A DNA stretch of 7,071 bases, from contig CABUTH010000100.1 of assembly GCA_902494465.1 (NCBI GenBank), positions 1 to 7,071 of the forward strand, given 5' to 3'. Made by a program: the position numbers and the translations under genes. The DNA is from an uncultured Collinsella sp. GTDB lineage: Bacteria; Actinomycetota; Coriobacteriia; Coriobacteriales; Coriobacteriaceae. Positions 1-6,040 of this stretch are shown here, one piece after another (the stretch's first letter is position 1; each line of letters opens with the position of its first letter). The notes beneath the pieces were generated by a model. The model saw only the letters and a program-made list of their open reading frames with translations, made no database searches and had not been told where the DNA came from.

Positions 1-1243
1 CAAGAACCTGCGCGAGCAGATTGACGTGCTCACGCTTTCGGCAACGCCGATTCCGCGAACCATGCAGATGGCCACGAGCGGCGTACGCGATATGAGCCTG
101 ATCACCACGCCGCCGACTGGGCGTCGTCCCGTGATCGTCCACGTGGGGGAGTACGACCCTGATGTGGTGAGCGCGGCGATTCGCCTGGAGGTGGGTCGCG
201 GCGGCCAGGTGTACTACGTTTCCAACCGCGTCAAGACCATCGACGACGCCGTGGCGCGCGTGCACGAGGCCGCGCCCGAGGCGCGCGTGGGCGTGGCGCA
301 CGGCAAGATGAGCCCGCGCGAGGTCGAGGACGTGATGATCGAGTTCGCGACCAAAAAGATCGACGTGCTCATTGCCACGACCATCGTGGAGAGCGGCATC
401 GACAACGCGACCGCCAACACGCTCATCATCGAGGATTCGCAGCGCCTAGGCCTGGCGCAGCTCTATCAGCTCAAGGGCCGTGTGGGTCGCTCTGCCACGC
501 AGGCCTACGCGTACTTTATGTTCCCGGGCGAGCTGCCGCTCACCGAGGAGGCAACGGCGCGCCTGACCGCACTTTCCGAGTTCCAGGACCTGGGCAGCGG
601 CATGCGCATCGCCATGCGCGACCTGGAGATCCGCGGCGCCGGCTCGCTTATGGGCGCCGAGCAGCACGGCAACCTGTCGAGCGTGGGCTTTGACCTGTTT
701 ACGCAGATGCTGGGCCAGGCAGTGGCCGAGGCGCGCGGCGATGACGATGCCGGCGTGGAGGCGGCGAGCGTGGGCATTAACCTGCCGGCCGATTACTTCT
801 TGTCCGAGGAGTACCTACCGGCGGTGGATCAGCGCGTGCTCGTGTACCGTAAGCTCGCAGCAGCCGAGGACCTGGAGAGCATCGACGAGGTGCAGGAAGA
901 GACCGAGGCCGCGCATGGCGAGCTGCCGTTGGCAGGACTCAACCTGTTCAATCGCGCACGAATCCGCATTCGCGGCGAGCGCCTGGGGCTCGAGAGCGTC
1001 ACGCTCAGTGGCGGCCGCATCACCTTTTTGGGCGTCGAAGTGCCCAAGAAGGTGGCCTTTGAGCTTAAGACCCGCTATGGTGCGGTGAACTTTCCCAAGA
1101 GCCGCAAGCTGTCGGTGCCCTACAAGGCGGGCGCCGGCGCGGGCAGTGGCCTGGGTCGTGGCCTCGACGCCAACGACGGTACCGGCCCCGTGGCGGCGGC
1201 GCTCATGCTGCTGCAGCAGTTGGGTGCTAGCGACGACGACTAA
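1..1243 (+). CDS. mfd: Transcription-repair coupling factor Mfd, C-terminal part (5' end outside window)
   Basis: Mfd is the cytoplasmic ATP-dependent translocase that pushes RNA polymerase off DNA lesions and recruits UvrA. The reading frame is open from the first bases (codons begin at position 2) and gives 413 residues, about the last third of a protein usually near 1,150 aa. Visible in order: helicase motif III LSATPIPRT (residues 12-20); the second RecA-like lobe with motif V TTIVESGID (about 126-134) and motif VI QLYQLKGRVGR (about 153-163); the Mfd/RecG-type segment RDLEIRGAG near 207-215; then the C-terminal TRCF domain around LSEEYLPAVDQRVLVYRKL. The Q-x-x-G-R-x-G-R arginine fingers are intact. 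The tail ends in a Gly/Ala-rich stretch and an acidic SDDD end. The ATP-binding Walker A and the UvrB-like and RNAP-binding domains must lie upstream of the window. No intrinsic terminator with a T-run follows the stop. Confidence 0.97.
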   Translation, partial: KNLREQIDVLTLSATPIPRTMQMATSGVRDMSLITTPPTGRRPVIVHVGEYDPDVVSAAIRLEVGRGGQVYYVSNRVKTIDDAVARVHEAAPEARVGVAHGKMSPREVEDVMIEFATKKIDVLIATTIVESGIDNATANTLIIEDSQRLGLAQLYQLKGRVGRSATQAYAYFMFPGELPLTEEATARLTALSEFQDLGSGMRIAMRDLEIRGAGSLMGAEQHGNLSSVGFDLFTQMLGQAVAEARGDDDAGVEAASVGINLPADYFLSEEYLPAVDQRVLVYRKLAAAEDLESIDEVQEETEAAHGELPLAGLNLFNRARIRIRGERLGLESVTLSGGRITFLGVEVPKKVAFELKTRYGAVNFPKSRKLSVPYKAGAGAGSGLGRGLDANDGTGPVAAALMLLQQLGASDDD

Positions 1244-1458
1244 CGGGTCGACGCTGCAAACGCCCCATTTGGGCAATCTGACCCTCACTCGTCGGTCGCG
1301 TACGCAAGTACGCTTCCCTCCTCCTTCGGGCCACCTTGCCACAAATGGAACGTTTTCGCTTACTTATGCTCAACCTGTAAGGGTATTTACGGGACAAAGC
1401 CATCTTCGTCTCACCCACATTGCAGGTTGACCGCCCTTCGCCCGACCGAAAGGAAAGC
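1244..1458. other. Non-coding gap between mfd and the PAP2 gene
   Basis: These 215 nt carry no convincing gene. The first half (1265-1348) is a nested inverted repeat, listed separately. The second half (1349-1458) is more AT-rich and should hold the promoter of the PAP2 gene, but I found no clear -35/-10 pair. Short open frames crossing the region on either strand are continuations of mfd or PAP2 shadow frames and have no ribosome binding site. Confidence 0.6.
1265..1348. repeat. Nested inverted repeat, candidate dispersed intergenic element
   Basis: The outer arms are CCATTTGGGCAA (1265-1276) and TTGCCACAAATGG (1336-1348). They are reverse complements apart from one extra base in the right arm. 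Between them lies a perfect 6-bp hairpin, GCGTAC / GTACGC (1298-1303 and 1308-1313), closed by the four bases GCAA, a GNRA-type loop. The remainder is a pyrimidine-rich stretch (1314-1326). No T-run follows the outer arm, so a simple terminator role is doubtful. I suspect a repeat family found elsewhere in the genome, but only one copy is in this window. Confidence 0.5.
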
Positions 1459-2322
1459 ATGTTCGGGTACATCTACAAGAAAGACGCCGCTGCTATCGCG
1501 GTTATCCTTGCCCTTTGCCTGGGCGTGGGCAGTTTCTTCGATTATCAGATCTCGAGCGCGCTGTTCAACGTCGGCAGCATGTACGGCCGCTTTATCGAGG
1601 CCGCCGGCGAGCTGCCGTTTGAGCTGACGGCAAGCGTCGCGGGCGTTATGCTCGTGCGCGCGGTGCGTCCCGACTCCAGGGGGAGCAAATGGCTCGCCGT
1701 GCTCGGCATCCTCGTCAACGTTGGCCTGGCCGGCTACGAGATCGTCTCGTCCCTGAAGGTTGGCGGTAAACTCATCGCAGCTCAGTTGGTGCTGACGTTT
1801 GCGCTGGTCATCGTCGCCAACCTCATCGTCTATCGCCTCACGCGCACGACCGATCCCGACGAGCTCACGCGCTGGGCGTTGATGGTGCTTGCCGTGTGGG
1901 TCGTTCAGGCCATTATCCTCAACGTGATCGTCAAGCCGCTGTGGTCGCGCCCGCGCATGCGCGTGATCGAGGTGACGCAGGGACTCGAGTTTCAGCCGTG
2001 GTGGGTGATCGGTAACCCCGACAAGTGGACTTATATCGCCGCCGGCGTGATCAAGGACGGGTTCAAGTCGTTTGCGAGCGGGCACACGGCGCATGCGGCG
2101 ATCGGCCTTATGCTCGCCGGGCTTCCCGCGGCGGCCTTTAAGGAAAAGCCGTCGCGCCGTCGTGTGGTCTTTTGGACGGCGGCTGTGGTCGCGGCGCTCG
2201 TCGCGTTTGGCCGCATCGTGATCGGTGCACACTTTTTGAGTGACGTGAGCTGCGGTTTTGCCCTGGTGCTGGCGCTTGAGTGCCTTGCCGCGCGCATTGC
2301 CTATCCCAACGGCGTACAATAG
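1459..2322 (+). CDS. PAP2-family integral membrane phosphatase
   Basis: This 287-aa membrane protein probably dephosphorylates a lipid phosphate or pyrophosphate, such as phosphatidic acid, phosphatidylglycerol phosphate or undecaprenyl pyrophosphate. The exact substrate cannot be read from sequence. About six to eight hydrophobic segments are visible (roughly residues 9-27, 57-69, 77-93, 106-126, 138-158, 212-227, 237-251 and 264-279). The three catalytic motifs are present. The first is K159 followed by R164-P-R-M, a KX6R signature whose last Pro is Met. The second is S207-G-H209, preceded by Ala rather than the usual Pro. The third is R252-X5-H258-X3-D262. H209 and H258 would be the nucleophile and the general acid/base. 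The start at 1459 is preferred over an in-frame ATG at 1420 because AAAGGAAAG lies just before it and the protein then begins at the first membrane segment. The threonine-aldolase gene follows 45 nt downstream, so co-transcription is possible although no functional link is obvious. Confidence 0.88.
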   Translation: MFGYIYKKDAAAIAVILALCLGVGSFFDYQISSALFNVGSMYGRFIEAAGELPFELTASVAGVMLVRAVRPDSRGSKWLAVLGILVNVGLAGYEIVSSLKVGGKLIAAQLVLTFALVIVANLIVYRLTRTTDPDELTRWALMVLAVWVVQAIILNVIVKPLWSRPRMRVIEVTQGLEFQPWWVIGNPDKWTYIAAGVIKDGFKSFASGHTAHAAIGLMLAGLPAAAFKEKPSRRRVVFWTAAVVAALVAFGRIVIGAHFLSDVSCGFALVLALECLAARIAYPNGVQ

Positions 2323-2367
2323 CTCCGTTTGAATCATCTGACCGATACCCGGTAAGAGAGGATTGCC

Positions 2368-3393
2368 ATGCTCGCGTTTAACAACGACTATTCCCACGGC
2401 GCACATCCGGCAGTGCTGCAGGCGCTCGTCGACACCAATATGGAGCCGCAGCCCGGCTACGGTACCGATGCGCACACCGAGCGTGCCAAGCAGCTTATCC
2501 GCGAGGCCTGTCAGGCCCCCGATGCCGACGTGTTTTTTCTGGTGGGCGGCACGCAGGCCAACGCGACGGTGATCGACATGCTGCTTGCGCCCTACGAGGG
2601 CGTTGTTGCCGCCGAGACCGGCCACGTTGCCGGGCATGAGGCGGGCGCTATCGAGTTTGGTGGTCACAAGGTGCTCACCATCCCCGGCTACGAGGGCAAG
2701 ATGCACGCCGAGGATCTCGAGAACTATATCCAGGTGTTCTACGAAAACGAGAGTCATGAGCACATGGTGTTTCCGGGTGCGGCGTATGTGAGCCTGTCGA
2801 CCGAGTACGGCACGCTGTATTCCAAGGCCGAGCTCGCGGCGATTCATGCGGTGTGCCAGAAGCGCGAGATTCCGCTGTTTGTGGACGGTGCTCGTCTGGC
2901 CTATGCGCTGGCGGCCGATGAGTGCGACATTACCCTGCCCGAGCTGGCGCAGCTGTGCGACGTGTTCTACATCGGCGGCACCAAGTGCGGCGCACTCTGC
3001 GGCGAGGCCGTGGTGTTCTGCGGCATGCACGCTCCGGCGCATCCCATTCCGCGTATTAAGCAGCACGGCGCGCTGTTGGCCAAGGGCCGCCTGACGGGCG
3101 TCCAGTTTGAGGCGCTCTTTACCGATGGCCTGTATTTTGAGATTGGTCGCCAGGCGATCGAAACCGCGCAGGCGCTTCGTCGCGTGCTGCACGAGCGCGG
3201 CTACCAGTTCTTCTTGGAGACGCCGACCAACCAGCAGTTCGTGATTCTGCCCAATGAGGACATGGCCCGCATTCGCGAGCATGCCTCGATCGAGTACTGG
3301 GAAAAGTACGACGAGACCCACACGGTGGTGCGCTTTTGCACTAGCTGGGCCACGACGCAGGAGGACATCGACGCGCTGGCGGCTGTCCTGTAA
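2368..3393 (+). CDS. Low-specificity threonine aldolase-like PLP enzyme
   Basis: This 341-aa cytoplasmic fold-type I PLP enzyme belongs to the beta-eliminating lyase/threonine aldolase family, whose members cleave L-threonine or L-allo-threonine to glycine and acetaldehyde. The length matches the family. Visible features: N-terminal FNNDYSHGAHP (residues 4-14), where family members have a DNxTxxPTP-like opening; the phosphate-binding GGTQAN (60-65); FVDGARL (171-177), in which D173 pairs with the PLP ring nitrogen; and IGGTKCG (202-208), in which K206 should form the Schiff base. The ATG has AAGAGAGGA 6-14 nt upstream. A strong intrinsic terminator follows the stop by about 20 nt. Gut bacteria carry several paralogues of this family, some annotated as tryptophanase- or aminotransferase-like, so the substrate is not certain. 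I leave the symbol empty because identity with ltaE cannot be shown here. Confidence 0.88.
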   Translation: MLAFNNDYSHGAHPAVLQALVDTNMEPQPGYGTDAHTERAKQLIREACQAPDADVFFLVGGTQANATVIDMLLAPYEGVVAAETGHVAGHEAGAIEFGGHKVLTIPGYEGKMHAEDLENYIQVFYENESHEHMVFPGAAYVSLSTEYGTLYSKAELAAIHAVCQKREIPLFVDGARLAYALAADECDITLPELAQLCDVFYIGGTKCGALCGEAVVFCGMHAPAHPIPRIKQHGALLAKGRLTGVQFEALFTDGLYFEIGRQAIETAQALRRVLHERGYQFFLETPTNQQFVILPNEDMARIREHASIEYWEKYDETHTVVRFCTSWATTQEDIDALAAVL

Positions 3394-3413
3394 GTTGACA
3401 TGATGACGGGGGG

Positions 3414-3456
3414 CCGCCCTGCGCTGGGTTTGGCGCAGGGCGGTCTTTGCTTTTTT
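3414..3456 (+). terminator. Strong Rho-independent terminator after the aldolase gene
   Basis: A perfect 11-bp GC-rich stem, CCGCCCTGCGC (3414-3424) with GCGCAGGGCGG (3433-3443), encloses an 8-nt loop. The T-rich run TCTTTGCTTTTTT (3444-3456) follows directly. This is the best terminator in the window. It ends the PAP2-aldolase transcript and lies immediately before the ribosome binding site of the acetyltransferase gene. Confidence 0.9.
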
Positions 3457-3460
3457 GGGG

Positions 3461-3466
3461 AGAAGG
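3461..3466 (+). promoter_or_regulatory. Ribosome binding site fixing the acetyltransferase start
   Basis: AGAAGG lies 5 nt before the ATG at 3472. The same frame is open back to an ATG at 3400, but that longer form would be translated through the terminator hairpin, so 3472 is the credible start. Another in-frame ATG at 3481 is 14 nt from this site, too far for good initiation. Confidence 0.7.
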
Positions 3467-3471
3467 GTTGT

Positions 3472-4062
3472 ATGACCGAGATGTCCGAGCCGACGATTCG
3501 CCTGGCGACGCCCGATGATGCGCCGGCGTTGCTTGCCATCTATGAGCCGTATGTGCGCCAGACGGCGATTACCTGCGAATACGAGGTGCCGAGCGTTGAT
3601 GAGTTCGCCGGGCGCATCGAGCGCACGCTCAAGCGCTATCCGTATCTGGTGATGGAGCTGGACGGGCGTCCGGTAGGCTATGCCTACGTGAGTCCGCTTA
3701 ACAGCCGCGAGGCATATGACTGGTCGGTCGAGACGTCGATCTACCTGGCGCGCGACGTGCGTCATGGCGGACTGGGCCGCAAGCTGCACGATGCGCTCAA
3801 GCAGTGTCTGATCGCGATGGGTATCACCAACATGTGTGCGCTCATCGCCGTGCCGCACGACAAGGACGACGAGTACCTGACGCACAACAGCCAGGACTTC
3901 CATGCCCATATGGGATATCGCCTGGTGGGTGCCTTCGACCGCTGCGCCCAAAAGTTCGGCCGCTGGTACGACATGTGCTGGATGGAGCTGGTCCTAGCCG
4001 AGCGCACACCCAACCAACCCAAGCCAACCTGGTTTCCCGACCTCCCCAAACCTACCATTTAG
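3472..4062 (+). CDS. GNAT acetyltransferase, phosphinothricin acetyltransferase-like
   Basis: This 196-aa cytoplasmic N-acetyltransferase transfers acetyl from acetyl-CoA to an amine. It is close in pattern to the PAT/Bar group, which includes methionine sulfoximine, methionine sulfone and phosphinothricin acetyltransferases. Visible features: beta-1 TIRLATPDDAPALLAIYEPYV (two segments, residues 8-28); YPYLVMELDGRPVGYAYV (56-73); DWSVETSIYL (83-92) with the acidic E88; the acetyl-CoA pyrophosphate loop R97-HGGLG-R103; HNSQDFHAHMGY (138-149); and the diagnostic KFGRWYDMCWMEL (161-173). The Pro-rich tail (about 180-196) resembles tails seen in this family. Only 15 nt separate the T-run of the preceding terminator from the start codon, so no separate promoter fits in front of it. 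The gene ends 21 nt from the stop of the convergent gntR. The natural substrate is unknown; annotation as a resistance gene would be an over-call. Confidence 0.9.
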   Translation: MTEMSEPTIRLATPDDAPALLAIYEPYVRQTAITCEYEVPSVDEFAGRIERTLKRYPYLVMELDGRPVGYAYVSPLNSREAYDWSVETSIYLARDVRHGGLGRKLHDALKQCLIAMGITNMCALIAVPHDKDDEYLTHNSQDFHAHMGYRLVGAFDRCAQKFGRWYDMCWMELVLAERTPNQPKPTWFPDLPKPTI

Positions 4063-4083
4063 GGACAGGTTTATTTTGGCAGG
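4048..4083. repeat. Convergent junction with a short inverted repeat and GGGACAGG motif
   Basis: This segment covers the last codons of the acetyltransferase and the 21-nt gap to the gntR stop. AAACCT (4048-4053) and AGGTTT (4067-4072) can pair across 13 nt and are followed by ATTTT, giving a weak terminator-like hairpin for the plus strand. Read on the minus strand, AACCTG occurs twice (at 4080-4085 and 4066-4071). The phrase AGGGACAGGTTTATTTTGG (4061-4079) resembles GGGGACAG-type intergenic repeats linked to RAYT/REP elements in other bacteria, but here only one copy is visible. Confidence 0.35.
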
Positions 4084-4806
4084 TTAGCCGATGGGCTCGG
4101 TGTATTTGGCGCGGTCGGTGCGTTGAATGCGCTTGGAGATATGGAGCGGGCGGCCGTCGGTGTCGTAGACGTAGTCGGTGATCAGGATCAGGGCCTGCCC
4201 GCGCTCGACGTTGAGCAAAAACGCCTCGTTTTGCGAGGCATAGCACACTTCAAAGGTCTTATGCCCCTGTGCCGGCGCGCGATGGAATTCTTGGCGCAGC
4301 GTGGCGTAGAGCGAACCGTTGATATCGCGATCGATGAGTGCCTCAAAGCTCGGCGGTAGATAGGTGGTCTCCAGGCACAGCGGCGCATCGTCCAGATAAC
4401 GCAGACGGACAAGTTTGACGAGCTTGCTGCCCACGGCGGCATCAAAGAACTTAGCTATACTGCCGCCCGCCTTGGTAAAGCCCGAGTCCACCGTGCGCGT
4501 GGTGGGCTTCATACCCCGACCCTGTACCTGCGCCGTATAGCTCGAAAATACTAGGTTGTTCTCGTGGAGTGCCGGCGTGTCGGCCACAAAGGCACCACGT
4601 CCGCGTTCGGTGTGAACCAGACCCTCATCAACGAGCACCTTAAGGGCATGGCGCACGGTGCTGCGCGACAGTCCCGATTCGTCCATGAGTTCCATCTCGG
4701 ACGGCAACTTGTCTCCGCGCGCGTAGGTGCCGGCGGCGATGCGGTCGCGCAGCATGCCCGCCAAGCGCTCGTATTGGGTCAGTTTCTTTTTAGATGAAGC
4801 GTTCAT
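4084..4806 (-). CDS. GntR-family transcriptional regulator, HutC subfamily with UTRA domain
   Basis: This 240-aa DNA-binding regulator has an N-terminal winged helix-turn-helix (about residues 9-76). It contains the typical LPSE (34-37), the recognition helix LSRSTVRHAL (46-55) and the wing ERGRGAFVA (67-75). A UTRA ligand-binding domain follows (about 82-236), with YLDDAPLCLETTYLP (137-151) and the usual end pattern DYVYDTDGRPLHISKRIQRTDR. UTRA regulators generally sense phosphorylated sugars or similar small molecules and usually repress nearby catabolic genes. The gene is divergent from the SIS deglycase-like gene, with 205 nt between them, so that gene is the likely target. A copy of the 18-bp candidate operator lies 11-28 nt upstream of its own start, which suggests autoregulation. 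The ribosome binding site is weak (ACAGG on the minus strand, about 8 nt away). The effector is inferred, not visible. Confidence 0.93.
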   Translation of the reverse strand: MNASSKKKLTQYERLAGMLRDRIAAGTYARGDKLPSEMELMDESGLSRSTVRHALKVLVDEGLVHTERGRGAFVADTPALHENNLVFSSYTAQVQGRGMKPTTRTVDSGFTKAGGSIAKFFDAAVGSKLVKLVRLRYLDDAPLCLETTYLPPSFEALIDRDINGSLYATLRQEFHRAPAQGHKTFEVCYASQNEAFLLNVERGQALILITDYVYDTDGRPLHISKRIQRTDRAKYTEPIG

Positions 4807-4816
4807 GCGATCAACC

Positions 4817-4834
4817 TGTATCTAACTTGTATGC
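4817..4834. promoter_or_regulatory. Candidate UTRA-regulator operator 1 (in front of gntR)
   Basis: TGTATCTAACTTGTATGC matches the sequence at 4956-4973 in 17 of 18 positions. It lies just upstream of the gntR start and just downstream of the proposed gntR -10 box, a position suited to repression. TTGTAT-type half-sites are common among HutC-subfamily operators. Assignment to this regulator is an inference from position and duplication. Confidence 0.6.
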
Positions 4835-4835
4835 G

Positions 4836-4863
4836 TATCTAATCAAGCATGTACTCAATACAA
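4836..4863 (-). promoter_or_regulatory. Possible gntR promoter
   Basis: Read on the minus strand, TTGTAT (4858-4863) and TAGATA (4836-4841) are separated by 16 nt. The start of transcription would fall near 4829, inside candidate operator 1, leaving a leader of about 23 nt. An alternative pair, TTGATT (4841-4846) with TAGATA (4819-4824), would give an almost leaderless mRNA and is less attractive. Confidence 0.4.
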
Positions 4864-4926
4864 CAACAAAACCGCTGGTAGCAAGTTATCGAAAACCGCA
4901 TCAGCAAAAATTCTAAGACAAATATA

Positions 4927-4934
4927 GCATACAA
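4927..4934. promoter_or_regulatory. Inverted operator half-site
   Basis: GCATACAA is the exact reverse complement of TTGTATGC, the right half of both 18-bp candidate operators. It lies 31 nt before the matching half in operator 2 (4966-4973). It could be an auxiliary contact site for the regulator, although an 8-bp match in an AT-rich region could also be chance. Confidence 0.35.
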
Positions 4935-4938
4935 CTAG

Positions 4939-4967
4939 TCGACATAGCCAAAACATGTATGTAACTT
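4939..4967 (+). promoter_or_regulatory. Possible promoter of the SIS gene
   Basis: TCGACA (4939-4944, five of six -35 consensus bases) is followed after 17 nt by TAACTT (4962-4967), which keeps only the first, second and last bases of the -10 consensus. The -10 falls inside candidate operator 2, so a bound regulator would block it. The weak -10 makes this uncertain. Confidence 0.35.
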
Positions 4968-4973
4968 GTATGC
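4956..4973. promoter_or_regulatory. Candidate UTRA-regulator operator 2 (in front of the SIS gene)
   Basis: TGTATGTAACTTGTATGC is a direct repeat of 4817-4834 with one difference. The two copies are 139 bp apart, one near each divergent start. The copy ends 38 nt before the SIS start codon. This arrangement is expected if a single regulator controls both genes, possibly with looping between the sites. Confidence 0.6.
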
Positions 4974-5011
4974 CATCGAGAGCATCAAACGAGAAGAAAG
5001 GCTGATGCACG

Positions 5012-6004
5012 ATGACTACTCAGGAACAGGTTAAGGATGTCGTCTCCCAGGTTTTGGCTGACAAGGCAGACAAGGGCGGCATCAAGCGCGTCGTGTGGAT
5101 TGGCGCCGGCGGATCCAACGGCGGCAACTATCCTGCCCAGTACTTTATGGAGCACGAGGCCACGCAGGTCGTGAGCTCCAGCTACACCAGCAACGAGTTC
5201 GTGCACGCCACGCCCGCCTATGTCAACGAGAACACCCTGGCCGTTGTCGTGTCCATGCGCGGCACCAAGGAGACCATCGTCGCCGCCCAGGTCGCCAAGG
5301 ACCACGGCGCCAGCACCATCGCCATCTATGTTGACGAGTCCGGCCTTACCGAGGTCTGCGACTACAAGATCCAGTACGACAGCCTGGCCGTCGACGAGTC
5401 CTGCATGGGCCGTACCAACTCCGCCGTCGTGACCATGATCGCCATGGAGCTTACGCAGCAGACCGAGGGCTATGCCGAGTACGAGACCGCTATGGCCGCC
5501 TTCGACCTGGTCGACCCCATCTATCGCAAGGCCGTCGAGTATACCCGTCCGCTCGCTGTCAAGTGGGCCGAGCAGAACGCCGACAAGCCTTGCATCAACG
5601 TCATGGCTCAGGGTCCGCTCTTTGGTGCCGCCTACGTCTTTAGCATCTGCAACGTGCAGGAGATGCTGCAGATCGACTCCTGCACCATCAACACCTGCGA
5701 CTTCTTCCACGGTCCTTTCGAGATCCTGGACAAGCGCACCTCGCTGTTCCAGCTCATCAGCGTCGGCCGCAGCCGCTGCAACGACGAGCGCGGCATCCGC
5801 TTCGTCAACCAGTACGGTGGCGAGCGCGTCTATCAGCTCGACGCCAAGGAGCTTGGCCTCAACGACATCAAGGACAGCGTGAGCGAATACTTCAACCACC
5901 TGATCTTTGCGCCGATCCTCAACAACGTGTATATGCGCGCTCTCTCTGCCGTTACCCACAAGGACTACATGACGCGTCGCTACATGTGGAAGCTCGATTA
6001 CTAA
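5012..6004 (+). CDS. SIS-domain sugar-phosphate deglycase/isomerase, FrlB/FraB-like
   Basis: This 330-aa cytoplasmic protein has two SIS domains and resembles FrlB (fructoselysine-6-phosphate deglycase) and its relatives FraB and GfrF. These split an Amadori-type amino-sugar phosphate into glucose 6-phosphate and the free amine. The first SIS domain carries IGAGGSNGGNYPAQYFM (residues 30-46) and SMRGTKETIVAA (81-92), equivalent to the SxSGxTxE phosphate-binding loop. The second carries E217 (QEMLQ) and H233 (FFHGPFEI), spaced 16 residues apart like the catalytic Glu/His pair E488/H504 of GlmS and the pair in FrlB and FraB. The C-terminus KDYMTRRYMWKLDY aligns in pattern with the FrlB end. D230 stands where E. 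coli FrlB has Glu in GEFRHGP, and two cysteines (C224, C229) sit close to H233, so the substrate may differ. GAAAGG lies 10 nt before the ATG. No kinase or PTS gene adjoins it, and the gene appears monocistronic. Confidence 0.85.
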   Translation: MTTQEQVKDVVSQVLADKADKGGIKRVVWIGAGGSNGGNYPAQYFMEHEATQVVSSSYTSNEFVHATPAYVNENTLAVVVSMRGTKETIVAAQVAKDHGASTIAIYVDESGLTEVCDYKIQYDSLAVDESCMGRTNSAVVTMIAMELTQQTEGYAEYETAMAAFDLVDPIYRKAVEYTRPLAVKWAEQNADKPCINVMAQGPLFGAAYVFSICNVQEMLQIDSCTINTCDFFHGPFEILDKRTSLFQLISVGRSRCNDERGIRFVNQYGGERVYQLDAKELGLNDIKDSVSEYFNHLIFAPILNNVYMRALSAVTHKDYMTRRYMWKLDY

Positions 6005-6040
6005 GGGATAGAGCAGCCTAACAGCTCGATGTCCTCATAA

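Noticed and set aside
690..1342. Several 70-175-codon frames on both strands within mfd
   Set aside because: They are shadow frames of mfd with Arg/Ser/Pro-rich translations, no ribosome binding sites and no recognisable domains.
3395..3400. Perfect -35 hexamer TTGACA just after the aldolase stop codon, as a promoter for the acetyltransferase
   Set aside because: The -10 position 16-18 nt downstream falls in the GC-rich terminator stem (around CCTGCG), and no TATAAT-like sequence is present. Any transcript would also have to pass the terminator.
1411..3951. An 846-codon open frame on the minus strand spanning the PAP2, aldolase and acetyltransferase genes
   Set aside because: The three plus-strand genes share one frame (starts at 1459, 2368 and 3472 are equal modulo 3), and this frame is their exact codon-aligned complement. 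Its stops would require TTA, CTA or TCA codons on the plus strand, which are rare in GC-rich genes. It also crosses the terminator, has an abnormal His/Arg/Gln-rich composition and matches no family I recognise.
4010..4062. Pro-rich tail of the acetyltransferase as a sign of gene extension by an inserted repeat
   Set aside because: Proline-rich tails after the WYDM-WME motif are common in this PAT-like family, so the tail alone is not evidence of an insertion. Only the final GGGACAGG phrase remains suspicious.
3472..4062. Acetyltransferase as an antibiotic or herbicide resistance gene
   Set aside because: PAT-like GNAT proteins are widespread housekeeping enzymes acting on methionine derivatives or unknown amines. 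Nothing in the context suggests a resistance cassette.
4985..5959. A 324-codon minus-strand open frame opposite the SIS gene
   Set aside because: It is again codon-aligned with the plus-strand gene, with Gly/Asp/Val-rich low-complexity translation. The plus-strand protein has clear SIS motifs and a ribosome binding site.
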